This document shows, in pieces, positions 6,939-17,241 of a stretch of 64,000 nt of DNA. The notes below the pieces were generated by a model that did not search any database, was not told the DNA's origin, and worked only from the letters and a program-made list of their open reading frames with translations. The stretch comes from Scandinavium goeteborgense. GTDB taxonomy: Bacteria > Pseudomonadota > Gammaproteobacteria > Enterobacterales > Enterobacteriaceae. The position numbers and the translations under genes were made by a program. How positions within the stretch are numbered: the first letter of the stretch is position 1; each line of letters starts with the position of its first letter. Location: NCBI RefSeq assembly GCF_003935895.2, contig NZ_CP054058.1:3453177-3517176 (forward strand), written 5' to 3'.

Positions 6939-8636
6939 TTAAACGTCATCATCCTGCGATGACGCTGGGGATTTGCCCGATACCTGGCAGGCATTTGCCT
7001 GTGGTACCAGACTGATTTCGACACGACGGTTCAGCGCTCGGCCTTCCGCTGTGTCATTAGTTGCGACAGGGCTGGTTTCGCCATAACCCTGTACCGCAAA
7101 ACAACTTTCCGGCACGTCACCGGTATCACGCATCCAGTTGCGCACCGCTTCGGCGCGTTTTAGAGATAACGTCTGGTTCAGTTGCGGCGTGCCGGTATTA
7201 TCGGTGTGCCCGCTGACCACAATCAGCCAGCCAGGCCTGGCCTTGATGCCCACCAGCGAATTCACCAGCACTTTGGTCGAGCCTGGTTTGAGGTCAGATT
7301 TGCCGGAATCGAACAACGACATGCTGTCGAGGCGGACCGTTTTTGGCCCTTGAACAATTTTATTGATAACCGGAGGCGGCGGTGGCGGTGGTGCCCAGTT
7401 GTTGATCGCCGCTCGCACAGGGGCAATCAGCCGCATTCCCTGATACAACCCGAGGGTGTAACGCATCGGCGCGCCCTGGCGTTGCCAGTTATCCAGCAAC
7501 CCGTTATCGCTGCGCAGTTGTTCCTGAGCCTGGACCTTCGGGGCTGGCGGGTTGCCACTCAGGCGTTGGTAAAGTGCGAGATGATCGCTGACGTTCTGGA
7601 TAAAACGCTGGTTGTTGATCCACGAGGCGAGCATCGCCAGCAGCAAAAAGATCCCCACAATGCCGCCCACAACGCGCCAGGAAAGCATCAGGCGACTGAT
7701 ACCGTGGCGGCGTGATAAATGCGGCAGCAGCATATCCGGCAGCGGCGGAATATCCGCCGTGGACACCGAACGACTCTGCAACGTGGTGACCGAGGCGGCA
7801 TGCTGTTGCCAGAGATTGTCAGGCAGCGTCGCCAGCGGCCCGCTGCAAACCGCTAACATGCAGGGAGGCAGCGCGGGAGTATCGTGGTGACGCGTCTGCA
7901 TAACGTCAGTCACATGCGGTTTAATCCAGCGAAACAGAGACTCCAGCCACAGCGAGCTATCCAGACGATGGGAGTGCAACCCTTCCGGCGCAGAGGTGCA
8001 CCATGGCAGATAAGATTGCGCGACCCCGTTGTTTTCCTGAACCTGAATACCTTCACGATTGTTGGTGAGAAAAAACCAGCGGTATCGTTCTTCATCGCTC
8101 ATCGCTGGCGCATTCAGCCATAAGCAGGCCCATACCGGCGGCAGTCCAGCAAATGCCCGGCGTGATTGCGCAATAGCGCGCTGCCACTGATGAAGCTGGC
8201 TACTGAATGCAACCTCTTCCTGCCAGCGCTCAGGAACCACCGCCAACAAGACTGAAACCTGTGCCACCAGCGCCGGGCGCCCGGATGCGACAGACTCAGC
8301 AATTTGTGCCAGTTGTTCCGGCTGACGTACAGGCAGATACCAACCCTGACGTGTTTCGCGAAACGTTTCGTTGGCAGAGAACAGCATGTCGCCAGCTCCA
8401 CACACCAGCACCAGCGCACCTTCAAAATCCTCCGGCGGCAACGCGATATCCACCACGCTTTCAGCCGTATTTTGCATTTGACGCCAGTAACGCCAGCCGA
8501 GGCCTCCCGCCGACACGAGGACAACCGCGCTCAGAAAAAGGCGGCTACCGAGGCCCAGCGGCCAGAATCCCCAGACGAGCCAGAGCGCCAGCGTGAATGC
8601 CAGCGCGACCAGCAAGGGTTTGCTCAGATTGCGCAT
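6939..8636 (-). CDS. T6SS-associated inner-membrane protein with C-terminal OmpA peptidoglycan-binding domain
   Basis: 565 residues. Two hydrophobic segments at about 8-26 and 32-48, a cytoplasmic-like central part, a third membrane segment at about 320-340, a proline run (416-422) and an OmpA-like domain at about 438-548 with the GHTDNTG and LSxxRAxxVxxxM signatures. The OmpA domain should bind peptidoglycan and anchor the membrane complex. In many systems this domain is fused to TssL; here TssL is a separate short protein encoded immediately upstream (three bases between stop and start), so this protein probably supplies the cell-wall anchor. TagL-like is the nearest role name. Gene order tssB-tssC-tssK-tssL-ompA-hcp-clpV is usual for this T6SS type. 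Confidence 0.9.
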   Translation of the reverse strand: MRNLSKPLLVALAFTLALWLVWGFWPLGLGSRLFLSAVVLVSAGGLGWRYWRQMQNTAESVVDIALPPEDFEGALVLVCGAGDMLFSANETFRETRQGWYLPVRQPEQLAQIAESVASGRPALVAQVSVLLAVVPERWQEEVAFSSQLHQWQRAIAQSRRAFAGLPPVWACLWLNAPAMSDEERYRWFFLTNNREGIQVQENNGVAQSYLPWCTSAPEGLHSHRLDSSLWLESLFRWIKPHVTDVMQTRHHDTPALPPCMLAVCSGPLATLPDNLWQQHAASVTTLQSRSVSTADIPPLPDMLLPHLSRRHGISRLMLSWRVVGGIVGIFLLLAMLASWINNQRFIQNVSDHLALYQRLSGNPPAPKVQAQEQLRSDNGLLDNWQRQGAPMRYTLGLYQGMRLIAPVRAAINNWAPPPPPPPVINKIVQGPKTVRLDSMSLFDSGKSDLKPGSTKVLVNSLVGIKARPGWLIVVSGHTDNTGTPQLNQTLSLKRAEAVRNWMRDTGDVPESCFAVQGYGETSPVATNDTAEGRALNRRVEISLVPQANACQVSGKSPASSQDDDV

Positions 8637-8639
8637 GGA

Positions 8640-9293
8640 TTACTCCGCGCCTGCAATGGCCGAAACCATCTGCTGCAGGGAAGTCGAAAGCAGAAACCAT
8701 ACGGTACCCAGCAACACAAGACCGACAGCCCAGGACAACCAGTAAAACCGGCGGCCGCTGCGCAGTCTGCCGGCCCGAGCCACGATCGGCGCTTCTTCTG
8801 TCAAAGTGAAGGGTGGCACGCGCTGGCTGAGATTACGCACCACGTCTTCGCGACCCTCATCCGCCTGCTGGCGGTAGCGGCCAACAAATCCCAGCGTCAA
8901 TGCGCGCGAAAAACAGGTCAGCACTGCGATATCAGGCGATGGCTCCTGAAGTACGGTCCGAATCCGCTCCCACAGTTTTTCACCGGCATTCAGAGTGTTG
9001 AAGTACTTAGCCTGCAGCGGGTTCGCAAGCCAGGTGTTGTAACCATCATCCTGCTTGCCGCGGTTCAGCACGCTTTCATCAAACAACGCGCATAGCGTAT
9101 AGAGCAGATGATCGCTGCTGCCTTGCGGTATGCCCTGCTCTTCAAGCTGCATACGCCAGCCATCGAGCCATTCACAGGTGCGACGATACAGCGCTTTACC
9201 GTCAGTGATCTCCTGCCCGTTTCGCAACTGGCTGACCATCAGCCAGCCAGGATAGAACATCTGATCGATGAAAGAGGTTGGGTTATTTTTCAT
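8640..9293 (-). CDS. tssL: T6SS membrane complex protein TssL (DotU/IcmH family)
   Basis: 217 residues with the DotU fold: a long cytoplasmic N-terminal helical part (LYTLCALFDESVLN and GRYR motifs) and one membrane helix near the C-terminus (about 184-205) ending in a short periplasmic tail. It works with TssM and TssJ as the envelope complex and docks the baseplate. It lacks a fused peptidoglycan-binding domain, which the next gene provides. Its ATG overlaps the tssK stop (ATGA), showing coupling. Confidence 0.95.
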   Translation of the reverse strand: MKNNPTSFIDQMFYPGWLMVSQLRNGQEITDGKALYRRTCEWLDGWRMQLEEQGIPQGSSDHLLYTLCALFDESVLNRGKQDDGYNTWLANPLQAKYFNTLNAGEKLWERIRTVLQEPSPDIAVLTCFSRALTLGFVGRYRQQADEGREDVVRNLSQRVPPFTLTEEAPIVARAGRLRSGRRFYWLSWAVGLVLLGTVWFLLSTSLQQMVSAIAGAE

Positions 9294-10627
9294 GAGCGAA
9301 GCACCGCGTAGAGTTCGAGTTTGACGTCTCCCAACGCTTCTGGGATATAGAACGCGCAGTTTCCGGCATCGAGCATCGCCTCTGCGGCCGGGCCGCTAAG
9401 GTCGAGTGCGAAATACTGATTCTCAAGTCGCAGCGGGATCGCCGCGGGTACGTGCGACAGTGGCTTCAGAGCAATGCCGTTCAGTGCGACGTTCACCACA
9501 TCGGCGACATCCTCAGCGCTCCCGGCTTTACACAACAGAGGGAACTGGGTTTGCAGCAGATGGTTAGGGATCGTCGAGCGAACGGAGAGATAGAGGTCTG
9601 CCCCTTCGCGCAGGCGGGCATCGTGCATTGCACCTTTCCAGAACTGTCCGGTATGGACCAGATCGATGATGATCACTCGCGACGGCAGGCTGGCTTCCAG
9701 CAGGGTATCCAATAGCGTAAATAGCGGCGGGAATACCTGCTCTGGCGCATCATGCTGATACGGAGGGATATCATCAGGACTGTGGGTCAGTGAGAACGTC
9801 AGCAAACTTCCCGCCAGACGAGACAGTTCGCGATAGTACAGTTCCGGATGACGAGTGGGGGTCTGGAACAGTTCTGCCAGCACCGGTTCGGCGCTATTCA
9901 GGGCATTCAGCAGCCAGAACAGCGAAACGTCGGCCACCGCAAAGTCAGCCAGACGTTCGTTGCTCTCCCGGCGCATTTTCATCAAACGACGTCGACGTGC
10001 CTGCAAACGGTGCAGCAAATCGCTGAGATCCTGCGACAAGCGCGGGCTGGCAGAAAACGACAGTGCGGGAGGGATAAAGCTCTCGTCCATTGCCCATTGG
10101 CCCTGCGTATTACGTACAAGACGTGCCACCGGACAGGTCAGCCAGGCTGCATTTTCCTGATGGGCAAAACGCAGTGAAATGGCGTGACGTAAAATCGCCA
10201 GTTCCGTCTGCTCAAGCCCGGACAGCTCCTGAACGGTCACCCATTCCTGACGCCAGCGCTGCGGGCGCTCGCTGTTTTTGCCTACATCCAGATTCCCACC
10301 GTTAGCAGAAAGCAGCGGCAGCGCCAGCACCACCTCAACACTTTCCCGCCCCTGTGCCTCGGTCAAGTCGCAGACCGCGGGCAGAGTATCGGCGACGCTC
10401 GTATCCACCAGCGTGCCGTCCGGGAAACGCACTACCAGACGCGTGGCATTGAGTCGAGAAAGCGCCAGTGCAGAAGCATCAAACTCGGCATGCAGCACGC
10501 CCCAGGTATGTGCCAACGACATCGCTGCCACATTCTCTGTGTTATAGGCATCCCAACGAGACTGCTGCTGGAACTGCTGCGGGGCCAGCGTGGCCCCGTC
10601 AGTCCATAATGGACGATAGATTTTCAT
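9290..10627 (-). CDS. tssK: T6SS baseplate protein TssK
   Basis: 445 residues beginning MKIYRPLWTDGATLAPQQFQ, the usual TssK opening, with the family's LARLVRN and LYLSVRS-like elements further on. TssK trimers link the baseplate wedge (TssEFG) to the TssL-TssM membrane complex. It overlaps tssL by 4 bases and follows tssC by 15 bases. No unusual features. Confidence 0.96.
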   Translation of the reverse strand: MKIYRPLWTDGATLAPQQFQQQSRWDAYNTENVAAMSLAHTWGVLHAEFDASALALSRLNATRLVVRFPDGTLVDTSVADTLPAVCDLTEAQGRESVEVVLALPLLSANGGNLDVGKNSERPQRWRQEWVTVQELSGLEQTELAILRHAISLRFAHQENAAWLTCPVARLVRNTQGQWAMDESFIPPALSFSASPRLSQDLSDLLHRLQARRRRLMKMRRESNERLADFAVADVSLFWLLNALNSAEPVLAELFQTPTRHPELYYRELSRLAGSLLTFSLTHSPDDIPPYQHDAPEQVFPPLFTLLDTLLEASLPSRVIIIDLVHTGQFWKGAMHDARLREGADLYLSVRSTIPNHLLQTQFPLLCKAGSAEDVADVVNVALNGIALKPLSHVPAAIPLRLENQYFALDLSGPAAEAMLDAGNCAFYIPEALGDVKLELYAVLRS

Positions 10628-10642
10628 CCCTGGAATTCCACC

Positions 10643-12193
10643 TTACGCTTTCGCTTTCGGCATCTGGGAAACCAGCGACAGATTCACATCCATGCCTTCG
10701 ACCTGGAAGTGCGGGATAGCGAACAGTTTCACGCGGAAGAAGCCCGGGTTGTCTTCGATGTCTTCAACCAACACCTTCGCATCACGCAACGGGTGAGAAG
10801 CCTGCAGTTCGTCGCCCGGATCGGTCATTTCGGTCACCAGACCGCGGACCCAAGTGTTGAGCTCCAGCTCGAGCAAACGGCGGTCTTTGGTGGTGCCGAT
10901 GTTTTCACGCTGAATTAACTTCAGATAGTGCGCGATACGCGACAGCAGGAAAATGTATGGCAGGCGGGAGTTGATCCGGCTGTTAGCGGTGGCATCAGCA
11001 GTGTCGTACAGTGCCGGTTTCTGAGTAGAGTTCGCTGAGAAGAAGCAGGCGTAATCGCGATTTTTGTAGTACGACAGCGGGATAAAGCCGAGGTTGGCGA
11101 ATTCAAATTCGCGGGTTTCCGGAATCATCACTTCTGACGGGATCTTCACCTGATTACCGGTACCGAGGTCATAAAGGTGGATTGGCAGATCTTTCACCGC
11201 GCCACCCGCCTGCGGGCCACGAATTTGCACGCACCAGCCGTTGTTGATGAAGCTTTTCACCATGTTGGCGGCAAAGGCGAACGAGGCGTTGGTCCACAGA
11301 TATTTGTCGTGTTCAGGCCCCTTCACTTCTTCAATGTAATTGAAACTGCGCACTGGCACGGTGTCCGGGCCATACGGCAGGCGGCCCAGCACGCGCGGCA
11401 TGACCAGGCCAAGGTAGCGGGAGTCGTCGGTATCGCGGAAGGATTTCCACTTGATGTATTCGGCACGGTCGAAGTAGTTACCGATATCCTTGATGGCCGC
11501 CACTTCTTCCATTTTCTCTTTCAGGAAGAATTTAGGGCCAGCGGAACCGATAAACGGCATGTGTGCCGCAGCGGATACTTTGGAAATGTTACGCATCAGC
11601 GCCACGTCCTGCGCCGAGGCGTCGAACTCGTAGGCAGAAATCACGGCCGCAATCGGCTCACCGCCCGGGGTGTCGTATTCCGCGATGTAAGTCTGCTTGT
11701 ACAGGCCGCTCTGGATGATTTCCGGGGCGTCTTCGAAGTCCTGACGCAGTTCTTCTTTCGACAGGTCGAGGATTTCCAGCTTCACGTTCTGGCGGAAGTC
11801 GGTTTTATCCACCAGCGATTTCAGGCCACGCCAGATGGACTCCACTTTCTGAAACTCGTCGTGGTGCATCACCTCATCGAGCTGGCGGCTGATCTGGAAA
11901 TCCAGCTCCGCAATGTGATGATCCAGCAGAGTTTTGTCCAACTTCTCGACCTGCTGACTGGATTTTTGCAGGCACTGCATGAACACTTTGACCGCAGCGG
12001 TAACGCGCGCGTCAGCAGAAGTTTCAGCCATGACGACGTTATCGTCAAAACCGTTAAGATCGTCGATGGACGATACCGGTTTTAAATTAATTTTGGAGAA
12101 CAGAGAGGCGTAAACACCGTCGTTAGGCAGCGTTTTTACAATAGTCGCCCCGCCCGTAGATACCTGGGATTCATTATTGACTGACATAAGCAT
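10643..12193 (-). CDS. tssC: T6SS contractile sheath large subunit TssC
   Basis: 516 residues with strong TssC/VipB signatures (KSLVDKTDFRQNVKLEILD, the FIGSAGPKFF and GWCVQIRGPQAGG regions, and a C-terminal part used by the sheath core). It forms heterodimers with TssB that polymerise around the Hcp tube. The ATG at 12193 and a second in-frame ATG at 12187 are both possible starts. It follows tssB with a 35-base gap. Confidence 0.97.
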   Translation of the reverse strand: MLMSVNNESQVSTGGATIVKTLPNDGVYASLFSKINLKPVSSIDDLNGFDDNVVMAETSADARVTAAVKVFMQCLQKSSQQVEKLDKTLLDHHIAELDFQISRQLDEVMHHDEFQKVESIWRGLKSLVDKTDFRQNVKLEILDLSKEELRQDFEDAPEIIQSGLYKQTYIAEYDTPGGEPIAAVISAYEFDASAQDVALMRNISKVSAAAHMPFIGSAGPKFFLKEKMEEVAAIKDIGNYFDRAEYIKWKSFRDTDDSRYLGLVMPRVLGRLPYGPDTVPVRSFNYIEEVKGPEHDKYLWTNASFAFAANMVKSFINNGWCVQIRGPQAGGAVKDLPIHLYDLGTGNQVKIPSEVMIPETREFEFANLGFIPLSYYKNRDYACFFSANSTQKPALYDTADATANSRINSRLPYIFLLSRIAHYLKLIQRENIGTTKDRRLLELELNTWVRGLVTEMTDPGDELQASHPLRDAKVLVEDIEDNPGFFRVKLFAIPHFQVEGMDVNLSLVSQMPKAKA

Positions 12194-12228
12194 TTTTCTC
12201 TAAATTAGTCCGTTAACAGTTCCAGTAA

Positions 12229-12726
12229 TTATTTCTGGCCCGGAGCGAGCGCATTCAACTCGTTACGTAATTCATCGCTTAATGCGGGATCTTTCAGGAT
12301 GATTTCCAGTTCTTTCCGGAAAGTCACGTTGTCCAGAAGATTGGATTTTAAATCACGCAGCAGGTTACGCATGGCCAGCATCGCTTTCAGCTGTGGAATT
12401 TGGCGGGCAATCTGCTCTGGCTCAAAGTCTTTCATCTCTTTAAATGCCAGCTTCACATTTTCTTCTGAATTATCTCCGGCGAGAGTATTTTTCACCGTGA
12501 GACTGACTTCGGGATTGATATCAGCGAGAACGCTGTTGAAATTATTTTTATTAACGTTGATCTTTTCGCGCTCAGACAGAGGCCCCTCGGCCTTGCCATT
12601 GCTGAAGTCACCCACGGTCAGCAACTTAAGCGGAAGCTCAACTTTCTTCTGTGCGCCACCGGTATGCAGCGACAGTTGAATATTAACACGGGCTTTTGGT
12701 ATTTCAGCCTGGAATGAGTCTGCCAT
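12229..12726 (-). CDS. tssB: T6SS contractile sheath small subunit TssB
   Basis: 165 residues; TssB/VipA family, starting MADSFQAEIPKARVNIQLSL with the conserved ELPLKLLTVGDF region. It pairs with TssC; the C-terminal helix takes part in sheath recognition by ClpV. An AGGAG ribosome site lies about ten bases before the ATG. It is the first gene of the visible T6SS operon, so the promoter should lie in the 520 bases upstream. Confidence 0.96.
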   Translation of the reverse strand: MADSFQAEIPKARVNIQLSLHTGGAQKKVELPLKLLTVGDFSNGKAEGPLSEREKINVNKNNFNSVLADINPEVSLTVKNTLAGDNSEENVKLAFKEMKDFEPEQIARQIPQLKAMLAMRNLLRDLKSNLLDNVTFRKELEIILKDPALSDELRNELNALAPGQK

Positions 12727-13150
12727 TTTAATTCATCTCCTGAATATATCATTTCCTGTAGTGGGCAAGATGCTTACATATAAGCAAGCGCTGTACTTTT
12801 ACCAGTATTAACAAGAAACGTAAAGCACGTGCAAATGTATTAATCCAAGCATTAAGTGCAAGTTAAATATCCATACATTAAATCTTAACAATCCCATTAT
12901 CACTGACCTGCAGGGTAGCTCAATATGTAATTTACTATTTTAATGCATCCATTAATGGACTTTACATATTCGAATTAAGTGATTTTAAGAATTTTCACAC
13001 ATGTTTACTTACTCCATGTTTAGAAACACCAGAAAATCCCTATACAACATTCATAAAAACCCTAAAACAATTCTGAGTAATTTCTCCTTTTTTTGATTCA
13101 CTGAAATATCCCAGGCAAAGCAACAAATGTGCTGGTAGAAGGAGTTAACC
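12727..13150 (-). promoter_or_regulatory. AT-rich control region upstream of the T6SS operon
   Basis: About 420 bases without a convincing gene, much richer in A+T than the flanking genes. It should hold the tssB promoter. One weak sigma-70-like candidate is TTGCAC (12834-12829) and TTAATA (12811-12806) with 17-base spacing. A short inverted repeat GCTTA…TAAGC lies at 12772-12785. The composition would suit H-NS silencing, but no specific activator site is recognisable by eye. Confidence 0.4.
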
Positions 13151-13153
13151 CGC

Positions 13154-13184
13154 TTGACCTTCCCCTTGATGGAAGGTTTAAGCT
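13154..13184 (+). promoter_or_regulatory. copA promoter with CueR operator
   Basis: TTGACC (13154-13159) and TAAGCT (13179-13184) are separated by 19 bases, the long spacer used by MerR-family activators. The spacer holds the dyad ACCTTCC (13157-13163) / GGAAGGT (13171-13177). This closely matches the known copA promoter of E. coli, which CueR activates by DNA distortion when it binds Cu(I). Confidence 0.93.
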
Positions 13185-13250
13185 TGAGTCCAGTGATAGA
13201 AAGAAACAGTGTCGACGCGGTTTGTCGGCTAATCCATCAGGAGAATGAAT

Positions 13251-15752
13251 ATGTCTCAAATTATTGATCTTACGCTGGACGGCCTCACCTGTGGTCACTG
13301 CGTAAAACGCGTTAAAGAAAGTCTGGAGCAGCGTCCGGACGTCTCTCAAGCAGACGTGACGACCACAGAAGCGCGTGTCACCGGCAGTGCCAGTGCGCAG
13401 CAGCTGATCGACACCATCAAACAAGCCGGATACGGGGCGGAGCTTAGCCACCCAAAGGCTAACCCGCTGACAGAGTCATCACTCCCGTCGGAAGCACTGA
13501 CAGCGGTCCCTTCAGCGCTTCCGGCAGCCGATGACCTTGATGACAGCCAACAGCTGCTGATCAACGGTATGAGCTGCGCCAGCTGTGTCTCCCGGGTTCA
13601 GAATGCGCTTGCTGCCGTTCCGGGCGTCACTCAGGCACGGGTCAATCTGGCGGAACGCACAGCGCTGGTACTCGGCAGTGCGGCCGCCACCGATTTAGTG
13701 CAGGCGGTGGAAAAAGCGGGCTACGGCGCTGAAGCGATTGAGGATGATCTGAAGCGTCGCGAGCGTCAGCAGGAAACCGCCGTCGCCACCATGAAACGGT
13801 TCCGCTGGCAGGCGATTGTCGCGCTGCTGGTTGGCGTACCGGTCATGGTCTGGGGAATGATCGGCGACAACATGATGGTCACCGACGCCAACCGTTCCCT
13901 GTGGCTGGTGATTGGCCTGGTAACGCTCGGCGTAATGATTTTCGCCGGGGGCCACTTCTATACCAGCGCATGGAAAAGCCTCAAGAATCGCACCGCGACC
14001 ATGGATACGCTGGTCGCCCTCGGTACCGGCGTGGCCTGGCTCTATTCGATGAGCGTGAACTTGTGGCCGCAGTGGTTCCCGATGGAGGCCCGGCATCTTT
14101 ATTATGAAGCCAGCGCGATGATCATCGGTCTGATTAACCTCGGCCATATGCTCGAAGCTCGTGCTCGCCAGCGTTCCTCTAAAGCGCTGGAAAAACTGCT
14201 CGATCTGACCCCGCCGACCGCTCGCGTCGTAACGGAAGAGGGTGAGAAATCAGTGCCGCTGGCAGACGTACAGCCGGGCATGACGCTGCGTCTGGCCACC
14301 GGCGACCGCGTTCCGGTTGATGGTGACATCACTCAGGGTGAAGCGTGGTTTGACGAAGCGATGCTGACCGGCGAACCGGTTCCGCAGCAAAAAAGTGACG
14401 GCGACTATATTCACGCGGGGACGGTCGTGCAGGATGGGAGCGTGCTGTTCCGAGCCAGTGCGGTCGGTAGCCACACCACGCTGTCGCGTATTATTCGCAT
14501 GGTGCGCCAGGCGCAAAGCAGCAAACCGGAAATCGGCCAGTTGGCTGACCGCATCTCCGCCGTTTTTGTCCCGACGGTGGTCGCCATCGCGTTACTGAGC
14601 GCTGCAATCTGGTATTTCTTCGGCCCGGCGCCGCAGATTGTCTACACACTGGTGATTGCCACTACGGTGCTGATCATCGCCTGCCCGTGCGCATTAGGGC
14701 TGGCAACGCCGATGTCGATTATCGCCGGAGTAGGTCGCGCCGCAGAATACGGTGTACTGGTGCGCGACGCCGATGCGCTGCAGCGCGCCAGCGAACTGGA
14801 TACGCTGGTGTTTGATAAAACCGGCACTCTGACCGAAGGCAAACCGCAGGTCGTGGCGGTGAAAACTTACGGTGATATGGATGAAGCGCAGGCCCTGCGT
14901 CTGGCGGCCGCGCTTGAGCAAGGGTCGAGCCACCCGCTGGCTCATGCCATTATTGAAAAAGCCGGTGAAACGCAGCTGCCACAGATTTCTGCGTTCCGTA
15001 CCCTGCGGGGTCTGGGCGTGAGTGGTGAAGCCGAAGGCCACGCATTACTGTTGGGGAATCAGGCGCTGCTGAATGAGCAGCACATTGCTACCACGGATAT
15101 TGATGCAGAGCTTGAGGCTCAGGCAGCCAAAGGCGCGACACCGGTACTTCTGGCGGTCGACGGCAAAGCGGCGGCGCTGTTCGCCATTCGTGATCCGCTG
15201 CGGGCTGACAGCGTAGCCGCCCTGGAAAGACTGCACCGCGAAGGCTATCGCCTGGTGATGCTGACCGGCGACAACCCGATAACCGCCCAGGCGATTGCCA
15301 AAGAAGCGGGCATCGACGAGGTGATTGCCGGCGTATTACCGGACGGCAAAGCCGAAGCGATTAAAAAATTGCAGGCGGAAGGCCGGAAAGTGGCGATGAT
15401 CGGCGACGGTATCAACGACGCCCCGGCGTTAGCCCAAGCGGAAGTGGGGATTGCGATGGGCGGTGGCAGCGACGTTGCCATCGAAACGGCGGCCATCACG
15501 TTGATGCGTCATAGCCTGGTTGGCGTGGCCGATGCGCTGGCTATCTCCAAAGCGACGCTGCGTAACATGAAGCAGAACCTGCTGGGGGCGTTTATTTATA
15601 ATTCACTCGGCATTCCGATTGCCGCCGGGATCCTCTGGCCGCTGACCGGAACGCTGCTCAATCCGGTGGTCGCAGGTGCGGCGATGGCGCTGTCGTCCAT
15701 CACCGTGGTCAGTAACGCTAACCGCCTGCTGCGGTTTAAACCGAAAGCGTAA
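13251..15752 (+). CDS. copA: Cu(I)-exporting P1B-type ATPase CopA
   Basis: About 833 residues. Two N-terminal heavy-metal domains each carry a CxxC motif (GLTCGHC and GMSCASC), followed by membrane helices, the TGEP actuator loop, a CPC motif in a transmembrane helix (IIACPCALG), the phosphorylation site DKTGTLTEG and the hinge [10 protein letters not shown]. It exports Cu(I) from cytoplasm to periplasm. The ATG at 13251 is preferred over 13245: AGGAG at 13239-13243 is seven bases away and the N-terminus then reads MSQ as in E. coli CopA. The cueR gene is not next to it in this window. Confidence 0.97.
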   Translation: MSQIIDLTLDGLTCGHCVKRVKESLEQRPDVSQADVTTTEARVTGSASAQQLIDTIKQAGYGAELSHPKANPLTESSLPSEALTAVPSALPAADDLDDSQQLLINGMSCASCVSRVQNALAAVPGVTQARVNLAERTALVLGSAAATDLVQAVEKAGYGAEAIEDDLKRRERQQETAVATMKRFRWQAIVALLVGVPVMVWGMIGDNMMVTDANRSLWLVIGLVTLGVMIFAGGHFYTSAWKSLKNRTATMDTLVALGTGVAWLYSMSVNLWPQWFPMEARHLYYEASAMIIGLINLGHMLEARARQRSSKALEKLLDLTPPTARVVTEEGEKSVPLADVQPGMTLRLATGDRVPVDGDITQGEAWFDEAMLTGEPVPQQKSDGDYIHAGTVVQDGSVLFRASAVGSHTTLSRIIRMVRQAQSSKPEIGQLADRISAVFVPTVVAIALLSAAIWYFFGPAPQIVYTLVIATTVLIIACPCALGLATPMSIIAGVGRAAEYGVLVRDADALQRASELDTLVFDKTGTLTEGKPQVVAVKTYGDMDEAQALRLAAALEQGSSHPLAHAIIEKAGETQLPQISAFRTLRGLGVSGEAEGHALLLGNQALLNEQHIATTDIDAELEAQAAKGATPVLLAVDGKAAALFAIRDPLRADSVAALERLHREGYRLVMLTGDNPITAQAIAKEAGIDEVIAGVLPDGKAEAIKKLQAEGRKVAMIGDGINDAPALAQAEVGIAMGGGSDVAIETAAITLMRHSLVGVADALAISKATLRNMKQNLLGAFIYNSLGIPIAAGILWPLTGTLLNPVVAGAAMALSSITVVSNANRLLRFKPKA

Positions 15753-15767
15753 AGCCTCATCGGGCCC

Positions 15768-16352
15768 TTAATTCATCACGTTAAGGGCCAGATACTGCAG
15801 CAACATAATCGTTTTGCCATCCTGAATTTCTCCGCTGAGAACCGCCGCCAGTGCCTTCTCAAGCGGCCATTCCAGCACTTCAATATCTTCGCCTTCGGAC
15901 TCAATGCCCCCACCCTGCCCGCTTCGGTCCTGTTCGCGGTATTCCGCGATAAAGAAATAGAGTTTTTCGGTCACTGAGCCAGGGCTCATGAAGGCCTCAA
16001 AGATTTTCTCCGGCTCGGCAATCTGAAAGCCCGTTTCTTCTTGCGCTTCGGCGATGATGCGCTGCTCCGGTGAGGCGTTATCGAGCAAACCCGCAGCGGC
16101 CTCAATCAGATAACCGTTCTGGTCATGCAGATACACCGGCAGGCGGAACTGTCGAGTCAGCACCACCGTTTGTTTTTCGCGGTTATAGAGCAAAATGGTT
16201 GCGCCGTTACCCCGGTCATAGGCTTCGCGGTTTTGCTGCTGCCATGTCCCGTCCTGACGACGTAGTTCGAAGGTGTATTTTTTGAGGGTGTACCAGTTGT
16301 CCGATAACAGTTGGACTTCAAGATGGCGTACATGATCATGAGCTTTTTGCAT
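15768..16352 (-). CDS. Nudix hydrolase related to NudK (GDP-mannose/ADP-ribose pyrophosphatase type)
   Basis: 194 residues, alignable throughout with E. coli NudK ([22 protein letters not shown]…[35 protein letters not shown]). The Nudix box reads [22 protein letters not shown]: the first Glu position is Ser and the Arg before EA is Ala, while the EExG pair that binds metal is kept. It is probably a nucleotide-sugar or related pyrophosphatase, but substrate may differ from NudK. It is divergent from a DeoR-family regulator (83 bases between starts), which may control it. It lies between copA and ybaP, where E. coli has ybaQ. Confidence 0.85.
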   Translation of the reverse strand: MQKAHDHVRHLEVQLLSDNWYTLKKYTFELRRQDGTWQQQNREAYDRGNGATILLYNREKQTVVLTRQFRLPVYLHDQNGYLIEAAAGLLDNASPEQRIIAEAQEETGFQIAEPEKIFEAFMSPGSVTEKLYFFIAEYREQDRSGQGGGIESEGEDIEVLEWPLEKALAAVLSGEIQDGKTIMLLQYLALNVMN

Positions 16353-16434
16353 GTTTTATCTCCGGCAGATGACTTTAAAAACGCTAACATGCATAATCAT
16401 GCACAATCAAGAAAAATCATGAATGAGGTGTTAA

Positions 16435-17184
16435 ATGCTCGCCAGCCAACGCAAACAACAGATCCTGCAAATCCTGACGCGAGACAAACAGGTCCATTCG
16501 GGTGCACTGAGTCAGCATTTCGGGATCTCCGAGGACTCTATCCGTCGGGATTTACGCGAACTGGCGGCCGAAGGTCTGTTGCAGCGCGTTCATGGCGGGG
16601 CGCTGCCGATTTCTGATGCTATTGCGCCGTTAGAAACGCGCAAAAACGTGCAATCTGGGAGTAAACAGGCAGTGGCGGAAAAAGCTGTGCAGCTGATTCA
16701 GCCCGGTCAGGTGGTGATCCTCGACGGCGGGACCACTACCCACGCGCTGGTCAAGCAGCTGCCGGCGGATCTGCCCTTCACCGCGGTGACGCACAGTCCA
16801 ACCATTGCCGTTGCGCTGGTGGATTTTCCAAAAGCTGAGGTGATTTTGCTCGGCGGTGTTCTGTTCCGGCATTCGGCGGTTACGATGGGCGCGGCCATGC
16901 TCGAATCACTTGGACGAATCAATGCAGACCTGTTTTTTATGGGCGTGACCGGCGTTCACTCGAATGCGGGTTTCACTACCGGAAATTACGAAGAAGCCTG
17001 CGTCAAGCGCGCGCTGGCCGGGCGTGCAGCCGAAACGGTAGTGATGGCGTCGCAGGAAAAGCTGAGCAGTGCATCGGCATTTGTCATTGGCGAACTCAGC
17101 ATGGCGAGTACGCTTATCGTGGAACAGTCTCTGGATAACCCGTTGCACACCGCCTGCCAGAAACAGGGGCTGGCGGTGATTTAG
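16435..17184 (+). CDS. DeoR/GlpR-family transcriptional regulator
   Basis: 249 residues. The N-terminal winged helix-turn-helix (about 1-57) has the family pattern LxxxFxISEDSIRRDLREL and RVHGGA; the C-terminal DeoR effector domain shows DGGTTTHAL, LLGGVLF and GVTGVHSNAGFTT. Members usually respond to a phosphorylated sugar. AGGTG lies before the ATG. It diverges from the Nudix gene, so the 83-base gap is a likely shared operator region. The effector is unknown. Confidence 0.88.
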   Translation: MLASQRKQQILQILTRDKQVHSGALSQHFGISEDSIRRDLRELAAEGLLQRVHGGALPISDAIAPLETRKNVQSGSKQAVAEKAVQLIQPGQVVILDGGTTTHALVKQLPADLPFTAVTHSPTIAVALVDFPKAEVILLGGVLFRHSAVTMGAAMLESLGRINADLFFMGVTGVHSNAGFTTGNYEEACVKRALAGRAAETVVMASQEKLSSASAFVIGELSMASTLIVEQSLDNPLHTACQKQGLAVI

Positions 17185-17241
17185 GCATTGAGCGCCCAAC
17201 CCTGACGCGTTAGCATGATCTTTTACCTTCATGGAGCGCAT

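Noticed and set aside
8304-9095. A 263-codon open frame antisense to tssL and the OmpA-domain gene
   Set aside because: Spans two real genes and their junction on the other strand, so it cannot be coding.
11177-12085. A 302-codon open frame antisense to tssC
   Set aside because: Codon pattern mirrors tssC, no ribosome site and no domain; shadow frame.
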